A stretch of DNA of 64,000 bases from Rhodobacterales bacterium 32-67-9 (GTDB lineage: Bacteria; Pseudomonadota; Alphaproteobacteria; Rhodobacterales; Rhodobacteraceae). The DNA is taken from contig NCEA01000003.1 in the NCBI GenBank assembly GCA_002280515.1, positions 177,248 to 241,247 on the forward strand, read 5' to 3'. The notes beneath the pieces were generated by a model that worked only from the letters and a program-made list of their open reading frames with translations, had not been told where the DNA came from and searched no databases. This document shows, in pieces, positions 37,467-45,554 of this stretch. Within the stretch, counting starts at the first letter, position 1, and each line of letters opens with the position of its first letter. A program made the position numbers and the translations under genes.

Positions 37467-38320
37467 CGCACGTCCTCCTGCGTCGTTCCCGGCAGGGCCG
37501 GTTTCACTGAGCGGAACATGAGGTAGGCGCGCCGCCCCTCGGCGAAGTCGCGATAGATCCATGATCCGCGCGTGCCGGCCCAGAGACGGGCGAAGCGCCG
37601 GGTGCCGAACGGGAACAGCACCCTGATCCAGTGCCTGCGCCGGTCGTCGTCCCGGTCGAGCCCGCGCAGGATGTCCGCCGTGATGTCGCGCGGGCTCGGA
37701 TCGGAAAACCCCGCCGCCGCGAGATCGGCGCCGAGCCGCAGCCGTTCCGTCGCCGGATCGCAGCGCGGCGGGGTGAAATCGGCGTAAAGGAATTGCCCGC
37801 CCGGCTTCAGCACCCGGAAGACCTCGGCGAAGAAGGCGGCCCGGTCGGGATAGCAATGCGAACTCTCCACATTGAGGACGGCGTCGAACTCCGCCGCCCC
37901 GAAGGGCAGGTCCATCGCGTCGCCGCGCCGGAAGCTCAGCCCCGGACAGCCGGCATGGACCTTGTTGCAAAAGTCGACGGCGCGCTGGGCGAAATCGCAG
38001 CCGACGGTTTCCGCCGGGCCGCGATAGCGGTGCACATAGGAGGCCCCGCCGCCGCGTCCCGACCCGATGTCGAGCACACGGCGCCCGCGCAGGTCGGCCT
38101 GCGCGGCGACGACATGATAAAGCTGGGAGCAGTAGCGCTCCGCCTCGTCCTCGGGCAGGACCGCCGGCGCGTCGGCCGCGTATTCGAAGGCGAAGCCGTA
38201 GTTCATGAAGCGCAGATCGGTCGCGTCGCGGCAGATCCAGCCGATGATCTCGTAAAGGAACCGGGCACGCGAGCCGTGGAAGACCTGCGTCTCGCTGAGT
38301 TTTCCGACATCCAATCGCAA
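37382..38320 (-). CDS. Class I SAM-dependent methyltransferase
   Basis: 312 aa. Methyltransf_11-type motifs: RVLDIGSGRGGGASYVHR (motif I), VGCDFAQRAVDFC, MDLPFGAAEFDAVLNVESSHCYPD and VFRVLKPGGQFLYADF. Overall it resembles lipid/polyketide O-methyltransferases, but the substrate is unknown. The final about 28 residues are encoded antisense to the cupin gene; they look like a read-on tail rather than part of the fold. ATG 38320. The 228 bp upstream (38321-38548) hold nothing I recognise. Confidence 0.75.
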   Translation of the reverse strand: MRLDVGKLSETQVFHGSRARFLYEIIGWICRDATDLRFMNYGFAFEYAADAPAVLPEDEAERYCSQLYHVVAAQADLRGRRVLDIGSGRGGGASYVHRYRGPAETVGCDFAQRAVDFCNKVHAGCPGLSFRRGDAMDLPFGAAEFDAVLNVESSHCYPDRAAFFAEVFRVLKPGGQFLYADFTPPRCDPATERLRLGADLAAAGFSDPSPRDITADILRGLDRDDDRRRHWIRVLFPFGTRRFARLWAGTRGSWIYRDFAEGRRAYLMFRSVKPALPGTTQEDVRHNSSTSTKVIGAAPALTTLCSTPALRA

Positions 38321-38548
38321 GAGTTCACTGTCCGGTTTTCTTCAATTGTCTCACGATTGGGGCAAGCGGACGCGACGTCAACGTGTTCTTTGGTTTGCCT
38401 GCCCCCGTGGGCCGCACTGCGGACGACGCCCCACGAGGGCCACGGCGAACAGGTTTCGGTTGCGTCCGTGGCCATTGCCGCCGCATCCTGACTCGGGTGG
38501 GACCGCGTACGTTGCCGGCTTCAGCGATGGAGGAGGGCCAGGACGACA

Positions 38549-39241
38549 ATGGCAGCGACGATCTTTTCCGGCGCCGCCGTGGCGCTCGTGCTATCGGGCC
38601 TGTCGCTTTGCGGCGCAGCCCGCGCTGAGACCCTCGATTGTGCGGACGGCGTCTTCTCGATCTCGGCCGAAAGCGGAGATGTCGCGGCCGCGACCTGCAC
38701 TGCCGCGACGTCCGCTCTCACGGCGCTGGCCGAATGTGGGCTCGAACCGTCCCGACGGGTGGCGATCTCGGTCGTCGACGTCCCGATGCATCCGCAACTC
38801 GGTGCGTGCCTGGGCTTCTTCGACACGCGCGCCGAGTGCATCGAAGCGGCCGACCCCGGGCACTATGCGGCGCTTCTGGCGGAAGGGGATGCCCGCCACG
38901 ACCTGCCGGTGGACATCGTCTTGCGGGGCGTCGTCGCGCATGAGGTCACTCATGCCCTTGCGGCGCAGAACGCCGATGTCGCGATGATCGCCCCGGCCGA
39001 ACACGAATTCGTCGCCAGTGTTTTCGAGATGAACGCCTACGGGGAAGAGGCGCGGGCCGCGTTGCTGGCCGCCGATCCGGTGCGGCCGAAGGGCTCGCGC
39101 GGCATGGTGAATTCCGGGATCTATGCAATGGCTCCACGGGTCTTCGCCAACAATGCCTGGCAACTTTTTCAGACAGCGGAGGACGGCTGTGCCCTGATCC
39201 GGGATTTCCTTCGCCTCGATGGGCCGCCACCGTCCGAATGA
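38549..39241 (+). CDS. Exported DUF6639-like protein with HExxH motif
   Basis: 230 aa with a signal peptide (SGLSLCGAARA-ET) and about six cysteines in the mature region. A classical zinc-peptidase motif VVAHEVTHALAAQ (H131, E132, H135) is followed by acidic residues in PAEHEFVASVFEMNAYG that could supply the third ligand. This is consistent with a periplasmic gluzincin-like peptidase, although the family is uncharacterised to my knowledge. It lies between the methyltransferase and the second tetR gene. Confidence 0.7.
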   Translation: MAATIFSGAAVALVLSGLSLCGAARAETLDCADGVFSISAESGDVAAATCTAATSALTALAECGLEPSRRVAISVVDVPMHPQLGACLGFFDTRAECIEAADPGHYAALLAEGDARHDLPVDIVLRGVVAHEVTHALAAQNADVAMIAPAEHEFVASVFEMNAYGEEARAALLAADPVRPKGSRGMVNSGIYAMAPRVFANNAWQLFQTAEDGCALIRDFLRLDGPPPSE

Positions 39242-39278
39242 CGGCCGGGCGTGACTGCGCGGTGTCGGATGCCCCGCT

Positions 39279-39917
39279 CTACGCCCGCAGGGCGGCGATG
39301 CCGCGCAGGATGATCGTCTTGACGCTGTCCTTCGCCGCCTTCCATTGCCGGTCGGACAGCGGCTTGCCGCCGTTCAGCGTCTCGATCTGGTGGCCGAAAT
39401 CGGCGTAGTGCTGGGTCGTGGCCCAGAGCATGTACAGGAGGTGTCGCGGATCGACGGGCGCCATCTTGCCCTCGTCGATCCAGCGCTGGATCACCCGCGC
39501 GCGGCCCTCGGTCCAGTCGCGCAGCGTCGTCTCCAGGTAGTCCTGGATCACCGGGGCGCCGTGCATCACCTCGGAGGCCCAGACCTTGGAGCCGAAGGGA
39601 TGCCGGCGCGAGATTTCCATCTTCGCGTCGATATAGGCGCCGATCCCCTCGACCGGGCCGGGGGCGTTGTCGAAGACATCCGCCGCGTGCAGCCAGATCT
39701 CGAAGATCTGCTGGACGACCTTGCGGTAAAGCTCTTCCTTGGTGGCGAAATAGTAATGCAGGTTGGCCTTGGGCAATCCCGCCATGTCGGCGATGAGCTG
39801 CATCGTGGCGCCGCCGAACCCGGCCTCGGCGAACACTTTTTCGGCAGCCTCCAGGATCACCCGCTCATTTTCCCGGCGGATCGCGTTTCGCTTGCTGAGG
39901 CGTTCGGGTGCGGTCAT
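39279..39917 (-). CDS. TetR-family regulator, RutR-like (2)
   Basis: 212 aa. HTH ILEAAEKVFAEAGFGGATMQLIADMAGLPKANLHYYFATKEELY and a YcdC/RutR-type C-terminal domain (HLLYMLWATTQHYADFGHQIE). Divergent from hyuC, with two GACC-N4-GGTC operators in the 124-bp gap, so it most likely represses hyuC-hydA-importer and itself until a pyrimidine or its breakdown product binds. The two TetR proteins are similar throughout, which raises the possibility of cross-talk. Confidence 0.87.
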   Translation of the reverse strand: MTAPERLSKRNAIRRENERVILEAAEKVFAEAGFGGATMQLIADMAGLPKANLHYYFATKEELYRKVVQQIFEIWLHAADVFDNAPGPVEGIGAYIDAKMEISRRHPFGSKVWASEVMHGAPVIQDYLETTLRDWTEGRARVIQRWIDEGKMAPVDPRHLLYMLWATTQHYADFGHQIETLNGGKPLSDRQWKAAKDSVKTIILRGIAALRA

Positions 39918-39934
39918 CGGGCCTTAGATTTTCG

Positions 39935-39950
39935 TTGACCGGTTGGTCAG
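39935..39950. promoter_or_regulatory. RutR-like operator 1, tetR-2/hyuC intergenic
   Basis: TTGACCGGTTGGTCAG, close to the RutR consensus TTGACCA-NN-TGGTCAA and sharing the GACC-N4-GGTC core. It starts 18 bp upstream of the tetR-2 start. Confidence 0.72.
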
Positions 39951-39968
39951 GTTGTGATGCTCTCAACC

Positions 39969-39984
39969 CTGACCATACGGTCAG
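39969..39984. promoter_or_regulatory. RutR-like operator 2, tetR-2/hyuC intergenic
   Basis: CTGACC-ATAC-GGTCAG, perfect 6-bp arms, 34 bp (about three helical turns) from operator 1 and 58 bp upstream of hyuC. Same-face spacing would allow two dimers to bind cooperatively. Confidence 0.72.
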
Positions 39985-40041
39985 AAAACGAGTCGTCGCA
40001 AGGGGCATGAAGACCCCTGACGGGACCGACAGGAGGACAAG

Positions 40042-41292
40042 ATGCCCGCACCCGGAGAGAACCTCAGGATCAATTCCGCGCGCCTTTGGGACACGCTGAT
40101 GGACATGGCGAAGATCGGTCCCGGCGTGGCCGGCGGCAACAACCGCCAGACCCTGACCGATGCCGACGCCGAGGGGCGCAAGCTTTTCCAGTCGTGGTGC
40201 GAGGCGGCCGGGATGACGATGGGCGTCGACGAGATGGGCACCATGTTCGCCATGCGGGCGGGCGAGGATCCGAAGGCGCTGCCGGTCTATATGGGATCGC
40301 ATCTCGATACCCAGCCGACCGGTGGCAAATACGACGGCGTCCTTGGCGTCCTTGGCGCGCTTGAATGCGTGCGCACGATGAACGACCTCGGGGTCAAGAC
40401 CAAGCATCCGATCGTGGTGGTGAACTGGACCAACGAGGAGGGGACGCGCTTCGCCCCGGCGATGCTGGCCTCGGGCGTCTTCGCCGGGGTGATCGAACAG
40501 GACTTCGCCTATGGCCGCAAGGACGCCAAGGGGCTCCGCTTCGGCGACGAGCTTCAGCGGATCGGCTGGAAGGGCGACGAGAAGGTCGGCGCCCGCAAGA
40601 TGCACGCGCTTTTCGAGCTCCATATCGAACAGGGCCCGATCCTCGAGGCCGAGGGTAAGGAGATCGGCGTCGTCACCCACGGCCAGGGCCTCCGCTGGAT
40701 CGAATGCACGCTGGTCGGCAAGGGCCAGCACACCGGCTCCACTCCGATGTATCTCAGGCGCAACGCCGGGCGCGCGCTGGCGCGGCTGACCGAACTGGTG
40801 CACGAGATCGCGATGCAGTACCAGCCGAACGCCGTGGGTGCGATCGGCCATATCGACGTCTATCCCAACAGCCGCAACATCATCCCCGAGAAGATCGTCT
40901 TCACCGTCGATTTCCGCTCCCACGTGCTGGAGACGCTGGAGGCGATGGCCGAGGAGTTCAACGCCACAGCGCCGGGGCTCGCCGCCGAGGTGGGGGTGAA
41001 GTTCTCGTCGGAGCTTTCGGGTTTCTTCGACCCGCCGGCCTTCGACGAGACCTGCGTCAAGGCGGTGCGCGGGGCGGCCGAGCGGCTCGGCTATTCGCAC
41101 ATGAACATCATCTCCGGCGCTGGCCACGACGCCTGCTGGATCAACCGCGTCGCGCCGACCGCGATGATCATGTGCCCCTGCGTGGACGGGCTTTCCCACA
41201 ACGAGGCCGAGGAGATTTCGCCCGAGTGGGCGGCGGCGGGGACGGATGTGCTGCTGCACGCGGTTCTAGAGACGGCGGAGGTTGTGGGGTGA
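40042..41292 (+). CDS. hyuC: Zn-dependent N-carbamoyl-beta-alanine amidohydrolase
   Basis: 416 aa, M20-type amidase. Metal ligands: GSHLDTQPTGGKYDGVLG (His, Asp), NWTNEEGTRF (Glu), HIEQGPILE (His) and the C-terminal SGAGHDACW (His). Hydrolyses N-carbamoyl-beta-alanine to beta-alanine, ammonia and CO2, the last step of reductive uracil degradation. AGGAGG sits five bases before ATG 40042. Followed by a GIY-YIG cassette and then hydA. Confidence 0.92.
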   Translation: MPAPGENLRINSARLWDTLMDMAKIGPGVAGGNNRQTLTDADAEGRKLFQSWCEAAGMTMGVDEMGTMFAMRAGEDPKALPVYMGSHLDTQPTGGKYDGVLGVLGALECVRTMNDLGVKTKHPIVVVNWTNEEGTRFAPAMLASGVFAGVIEQDFAYGRKDAKGLRFGDELQRIGWKGDEKVGARKMHALFELHIEQGPILEAEGKEIGVVTHGQGLRWIECTLVGKGQHTGSTPMYLRRNAGRALARLTELVHEIAMQYQPNAVGAIGHIDVYPNSRNIIPEKIVFTVDFRSHVLETLEAMAEEFNATAPGLAAEVGVKFSSELSGFFDPPAFDETCVKAVRGAAERLGYSHMNIISGAGHDACWINRVAPTAMIMCPCVDGLSHNEAEEISPEWAAAGTDVLLHAVLETAEVVG

Positions 41293-41303
41293 GGGGGGGC
41301 AGA

Positions 41304-41391
41304 AACCCCGTCCCGGGCCTGACCCGGGACCTCTGCCTCGGCTCGCGGGATGGCTGGGCAGGAGGCCCCGGGTCAAGCCCGGGGCGGGGTT
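41304..41391. repeat. REPIN-like inverted palindrome pair, left of the GIY-YIG gene
   Basis: Left arm 41304-41337 (AACCCCGTCCCGGGCCTGAC... to CTCTGCC) and right arm 41357-41391 (GGCAGGAGGCCCCGGGTCAA... to GGGGTT) are inverted copies of a unit of about 34 nt with few mismatches and a 19-nt spacer. Each arm itself contains a CCCGGG-CTTGAC-CCGGG-type palindrome. Starts 11 bp after the hyuC stop. Confidence 0.85.
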
Positions 41392-41427
41392 CACCTTTCG
41401 TTAACTCTGGTGCGCAAGACATGGATC

Positions 41428-41712
41428 ATGGCGCACTACGTCTACATCATGGCCTCCCGCCCTTGCGGCGCGATCTACATCGGTCGCACCGGGAATCTCG
41501 CGGCGCGTGTCGAGGCGCATCGCGCCGGACTGTCCATGCACACCGCGAAGTACAAGATCCGCACTCTGGTCTGGTTCGAAGCGCACGACGACTTTGCCAG
41601 CAGCCTGCAGCGGGAGCGCGCGATCAAGCGCTGGCCGCGCGCCTGGAAGAACGCACTCATCGCCGAGCGCAATCCGGACTGGCAGGATGTGACCGCGCAT
41701 ATTCCGTTCTAG
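41428..41712 (+). CDS. GIY-YIG-family endonuclease-like protein
   Basis: 94 aa, a stand-alone GIY-YIG domain of the UPF0213/YhbQ-like type: HYVYIMASRPCGAIYIGRTG supplies the GIY and YIG strands, then NLAARVEAHRAG, KYKIRTLVWFE and the C-terminal ERAIKRWPRAWKNALI and NPDWQD motif typical of this group. ATG 41428; an upstream in-frame extension runs through the palindrome and is not real. The gene splits hyuC from hydA and is enclosed by two REPIN-like palindrome pairs (37 bp and 9 bp away), suggesting an inserted unit. Biochemical role of these small proteins is poorly known. Confidence 0.87.
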   Translation: MAHYVYIMASRPCGAIYIGRTGNLAARVEAHRAGLSMHTAKYKIRTLVWFEAHDDFASSLQRERAIKRWPRAWKNALIAERNPDWQDVTAHIPF

Positions 41713-41720
41713 GGTCCTCG

Positions 41721-41800
41721 CGTCCCGGGCTTGTCCCGGGAACTCGTTCAACCCGCAGCGCAACGACCAGCCAGAGGTCCCGGGTCAAGCCCGGGACGGG
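41721..41800. repeat. REPIN-like inverted palindrome pair, right of the GIY-YIG gene
   Basis: Left arm 41721-41745 (CGTCCCGGGCTTGTCCCGGG then AACTC) and right arm 41774-41800 (GAGGTCCCGGGTCAAGCCCG then GGACGGG) are inverted copies with a spacer of about 28 nt. Same unit as at 41304, different spacer sequence. Confidence 0.85.
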
Positions 41801-41827
41801 TCTCCCCTCATCCAACAGGAGCCGCAC

Positions 41828-43282
41828 ATGACCACCATCATCAAGAACGGCACCGTCGTGACCGCCGATCTGACCTACAAGGCGGATGTGCTGATCGACG
41901 GCGGGAAAATCGTCGAGATCGGCGAAAACCTGAAGGGCGACACTGTGCTCGACGCCACCGGCTGTTACGTCATGCCGGGCGGGATCGACCCGCACACGCA
42001 TCTGGAGATGCCCTTCATGGGCACCTATTCCACCGATGATTTTGAATCCGGCACGCGAGCAGCACTCGCCGGCGGCACGACGATGGTCGTCGATTTCGTG
42101 CTGCCGTCGCCGGGGCAGGGCCTCCTCGATGCCAAGCAGATGTGGCACAACAAGTCGGGCCGGGCGAATTGCGACTATTCCTACCACATGGCCGTGACCT
42201 GGTGGGGGCAGCAGGTCTTCGACGAGATGAAGACGGTGATCAAGACCGAGGGCATCACCACCTTCAAGCATTTCATGGCCTACAAGGGCGCCCTGATGGT
42301 CAATGACGACGAGATGTACGCCTCGTTCAAGCGGCTGGGGGAGCTTGGCGGGATTGCCCTTGTCCATGCCGAGAATGGCGACGTGGTGGCGGAACTTTCG
42401 GCGAAGCTTCTGGCCGAGGGCAATGTCGGGCCGGAGGCGCACGCCTATTCCCGCCCGCCGCAGGTCGAGGGCGAGGCGACGAACCGCGCCATCATGATCG
42501 CCGATATGGCGGGGGTGCCGCTTTATGTCGTGCATACCAGTTGCGAGGATGCACATGAGGCGATCCGCCGCGCGCGGATGCAGGGCAAGAGGGTCTGGGG
42601 CGAGCCCTTGATCCAGCACCTGACGCTCGATGAGAGCGAGTATTTCAACCAGGACTGGGACCATGCCGCGCGGCGGGTAATGTCGCCGCCCTTCCGCAAC
42701 AAGAAGCATCAGGATTCGCTTTGGGCGGGGCTCCAGTCCGGTTCGCTCTCGGTTGTTGCGACCGATCACTGCGCCTTCACCACCGAGCAGAAGCGCTTCG
42801 GCGTCGGTGATTTCACCAAGATCCCGAACGGGACGGGGGGGCTGGAGGACCGGATGCCGATGCTCTGGACGCATGGGGTGAACACCGGGCGGCTGACGCC
42901 CAACGAATTCGTCGCGGTCACGTCAACTAACATCGCCAAGATATTGAATTGCTATCCGAAAAAGGGCGCGGTTCTGGTCGGCGCGGATGCCGATATCGTG
43001 GTCTGGGATCCGGAGCGGACCAAGACCATCTCGGCCGGGTCGCAGCAATCGGCCATCGACTACAACGTCTTCGAAGGCCAGAAGGTCAAGGGCCTGCCGC
43101 GCTACACGCTGACCCGCGGGATGGTCGCGGTGAACGACGGCAAGGTCGAGACGCACGAGGGCCATGGCGAGTTCGTGGCCCGCAGGGCCGGAAACCCGGT
43201 CAATCGGGCGCTCTCGTCCTGGAAGGAGCTGACCTCGCCCCGGCCGGTGACGCGGACGGGCATTCCGGCGAGCGGGGTGTGA
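41828..43282 (+). CDS. hydA: Dihydropyrimidinase
   Basis: 484 aa, amidohydrolase superfamily. Hydrolyses dihydrouracil/dihydrothymine to N-carbamoyl-beta-amino acids, between PreTA and HyuC. Zn ligands: GIDPHTHLEMPF (HxH), the carboxylated lysine in TFKHFMAYKG, HAENGD and VVHTSCEDAHE histidines and the aspartate in VATDHCAF. ATG 41828. The stop overlaps the next start (TGATG). Confidence 0.93.
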   Translation: MTTIIKNGTVVTADLTYKADVLIDGGKIVEIGENLKGDTVLDATGCYVMPGGIDPHTHLEMPFMGTYSTDDFESGTRAALAGGTTMVVDFVLPSPGQGLLDAKQMWHNKSGRANCDYSYHMAVTWWGQQVFDEMKTVIKTEGITTFKHFMAYKGALMVNDDEMYASFKRLGELGGIALVHAENGDVVAELSAKLLAEGNVGPEAHAYSRPPQVEGEATNRAIMIADMAGVPLYVVHTSCEDAHEAIRRARMQGKRVWGEPLIQHLTLDESEYFNQDWDHAARRVMSPPFRNKKHQDSLWAGLQSGSLSVVATDHCAFTTEQKRFGVGDFTKIPNGTGGLEDRMPMLWTHGVNTGRLTPNEFVAVTSTNIAKILNCYPKKGAVLVGADADIVVWDPERTKTISAGSQQSAIDYNVFEGQKVKGLPRYTLTRGMVAVNDGKVETHEGHGEFVARRAGNPVNRALSSWKELTSPRPVTRTGIPASGV

Positions 43283-43770
43283 TGCAGGCATTTAGGAAGC
43301 GGTGGGGAATGGATGAGCAACTCGTCTGGTTGCTGTTTACTGCCGTTTTCTTCACTAATGTTGGCGTTGCAGTCTTGCTCGGCGTCAAGGCCATGTTCCA
43401 AAGCCCCGGAGAAATTGGAACGATCATGCTTACCGTTCCGTCGGTAGTGTTCTTCGGACTCCTGTCTGATCTTATTCTTGCACTGAAGATGCCCTACTTC
43501 TTCGTCGGGGCAGTGACCTTCTGGAGCGTATGCTTCCGTTTGCTCACGGCGAGCGGCGTGTCGAGACGTCGAGCGGCCCGGATTGCGGCAGCAGTGACCG
43601 GGCTTGGCTTCTTTATCGTGCTTTTCGTCTTAAGCTGGGACGAAGCGTGGAGGCAGGACCTTGGTAATTTCCTTCTTCTCGGGGGAGTTGCGGCCGTTGC
43701 CAGCGGCATGGCGGCGACACTGATCTATCGACGAGAACCGAAATCTGTAGCCGGGCTGGAGCGCGCATGA
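43282..43770 (+). CDS. Small integral membrane protein, atypical composition
   Basis: 162 aa with about four predicted membrane spans (LLFTAVFFTNVGVAVLLGV, VVFFGLLSDLILAL, a third near FFVGAVTFWSV and ITGLGFFIVLFVL-like). No family recognised. Start ATG overlaps the hydA stop, and its own TGA overlaps the ATG of the ABC ATPase, so it is fully embedded in the operon. Its base composition is visibly lower in GC (near 50-55% by eye) with many T-ending and A-ending codons, unlike both neighbours, suggesting a later acquisition. A role in the importer is possible but not shown. Confidence 0.7.
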   Translation: MQAFRKRWGMDEQLVWLLFTAVFFTNVGVAVLLGVKAMFQSPGEIGTIMLTVPSVVFFGLLSDLILALKMPYFFVGAVTFWSVCFRLLTASGVSRRRAARIAAAVTGLGFFIVLFVLSWDEAWRQDLGNFLLLGGVAAVASGMAATLIYRREPKSVAGLERA

Positions 43771-44567
43771 AGGACACCAACGCCACCACCGCGCCGGTGA
43801 TCGAGGCGAAGGGGCTGGGGCTGACCTTCGAGACGAATGACGGCCCGGTCCATGCTTTGAAGGACGTGACCCTGACCGTCGGCAAGGGCGAGTTCGTCAG
43901 CTTCATCGGGCCGTCGGGCTGCGGCAAGACCACGTTCCTGCGCGCCATCGCGGCGCTGGAGTATCCGACGGAAGGGACGCTGACGGTCAACGGGATGAGC
44001 CCGGACGCCGCGCGGCAGGCGCGGGCCTATGGCTATGTCTTCCAGGCGGCGGGGCTTTATCCGTGGCGGACGATTGCCGGGAACATCAAGCTTCCGCTTG
44101 AAATCATGGGATTTTCGAAGGCGGAGCAGGAAGAGCGGGTGGAGCGGGTGCTGGCGCTTGTCGACCTTGACGGATTCGGGCGGAAGTTCCCCTGGCAGTT
44201 GTCGGGCGGCATGCAGCAGCGCGCCTCGATCGCCCGGGCGCTGGCCTTCGACGCCGACATATTGCTGATGGACGAGCCTTTCGGCGCCTTGGACGAGATC
44301 GTGCGCGACCGGCTGAACGAGGAAGTGCTGAAGCTCTGGGCGCGGACAGAAAAGACCATCGGGTTCGTCACCCATTCGATCCCCGAGGCGGTCTATCTTT
44401 CGACCAGGATCGTGGTGATGAGCCCCCGCCCGGGGCGGATCACCGATGTGATCGAGAGCACGTTGCCGAGAGAACGGCCGCTCGATATCCGTGACAGCCC
44501 GGAGTTCATCGCCATCGCGCACCGGGTGCGGGAGGGCCTCAGGGCGGGGCATGGCGATGAGGTCTGA
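43767..44567 (+). CDS. ABC importer ATP-binding protein (SsuB/ThiZ type), pyrimidine island
   Basis: 266 aa. Walker A GPSGCGKTT, Q-loop VFQAAGLYPWRTI, signature LSGGMQQRAS, Walker B ILLMDEPFGALDE, switch HSIPEA. With two permeases and an NMT1/THI5-type binding protein it forms one importer. Its location between hydA and the pathway end suggests a pyrimidine or related nucleobase/hydantoin as cargo (inference). Confidence 0.87.
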   Translation: MKDTNATTAPVIEAKGLGLTFETNDGPVHALKDVTLTVGKGEFVSFIGPSGCGKTTFLRAIAALEYPTEGTLTVNGMSPDAARQARAYGYVFQAAGLYPWRTIAGNIKLPLEIMGFSKAEQEERVERVLALVDLDGFGRKFPWQLSGGMQQRASIARALAFDADILLMDEPFGALDEIVRDRLNEEVLKLWARTEKTIGFVTHSIPEAVYLSTRIVVMSPRPGRITDVIESTLPRERPLDIRDSPEFIAIAHRVREGLRAGHGDEV

Positions 44568-44584
44568 GCGCGCCCCGGTCGGCG

Positions 44585-44690
44585 GTTCCGGCGGGGATGC
44601 GCCGCGCGGGGGGCTGTCTGCCCCCCGGCCCCGGACCGGGTCCGGGGCGCCCCCCGAGGATATTTCCGGCAAGATGAAGGGCAGGGTGGC
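44585..44690 (+). repeat. Interspersed repeat copy 4 with GC-rich hairpins, ATPase-permease gap
   Basis: The 123-bp gap carries GGCGGGGATGC at 44590, a hairpin GGGGGG-CTGTCTG-CCCCCC near 44609, a palindrome CCCCGGAC-CG-GGTCCGGGG near 44629 and then the module GAGGATATTT, four bases, GCAAGATGAAGGG at 44656-44681. It looks like a copy of the 4191/10664 repeat opened by inserted hairpins. Confidence 0.65.
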
Positions 44691-45554
44691 ATGAAGTCCC
44701 TGCTGCCGATCCTGACCGTTCTCGCCGCGATCGTGGCGCTCTGGTATGCGGGGACAGTCTGGCTCAATGCGCAGTGGACCCATGACCAGGCGGCGCGCGC
44801 CGGTGTCGAGGTGACGTTTGCCGAGGTGGTGGCCGACGCGATGGCGCAGGAGCGCCCGGTGCTGCCGGCGCCGCACCAGGTGGCGAGGGGGCTTTGGGAC
44901 GGGGTGACGGGGCACAAGGTGACCTCGAAGCGGAGCCTCGTCTATCACGCGCAGGTGACGCTCTCGGCGACGCTGGTCGGGTTCGTCATCGGCACGCTCG
45001 CCGGGATCCTGCTTGCGGTCGGGATCGTCCACAACCGGGCGATGGACCTCAGCGTCATGCCCTGGGCCATCGCCAGCCAGACCATCCCGATCCTCGCCAT
45101 CGCGCCGATGGTGATCGTGGTGCTGGCCTCGGTCGGGGTGACGGGGCTTTTGCCCAAGGCGGTGATCTCGGCCTATCTCTCGTTCTTCCCGGTCGTCGTC
45201 GGGATGGTGAAGGGGCTGAGGGCGCCCGATCATATGCAGCTCGATCTTCTCAGGACCTATAACGCGGGCCGCTGGGACACGTTCTGGAAGCTGCGGCTGC
45301 CGGCTTCGATGCCCTATCTCTTCGCCTCGCTCAAGGTCTCGGTCGCGGCCTCGCTGGTGGGGGCGATCGTCGGCGAATTGCCGGCGGGGGCCTCGGCGGG
45401 GCTTGGTGCGCGGCTTCTGTCGGGCAGCTATTACGGGCAGACCATCCAGATCTGGGCGGCGCTTTTCGCCGCGGCGATCCTTGCGGCGGGGCTGGTGATG
45501 ATCATCGGCGTGATCGAGCGCGGCACCCTGCGCCGCATGGGGATGGTCCGATGA
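44691..45554 (+). CDS. ABC importer permease (SsuC/ThiX type)
   Basis: 287 aa with an N-terminal anchor helix and a periplasmic stretch of about 70 residues, then five membrane spans and an EAA-like loop (LDLLRTYNAGRWDTFWKLRLPASMPYLFASLKV). Overlaps the next permease by ATGA. One of two non-identical channel subunits. Confidence 0.85.
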   Translation: MKSLLPILTVLAAIVALWYAGTVWLNAQWTHDQAARAGVEVTFAEVVADAMAQERPVLPAPHQVARGLWDGVTGHKVTSKRSLVYHAQVTLSATLVGFVIGTLAGILLAVGIVHNRAMDLSVMPWAIASQTIPILAIAPMVIVVLASVGVTGLLPKAVISAYLSFFPVVVGMVKGLRAPDHMQLDLLRTYNAGRWDTFWKLRLPASMPYLFASLKVSVAASLVGAIVGELPAGASAGLGARLLSGSYYGQTIQIWAALFAAAILAAGLVMIIGVIERGTLRRMGMVR

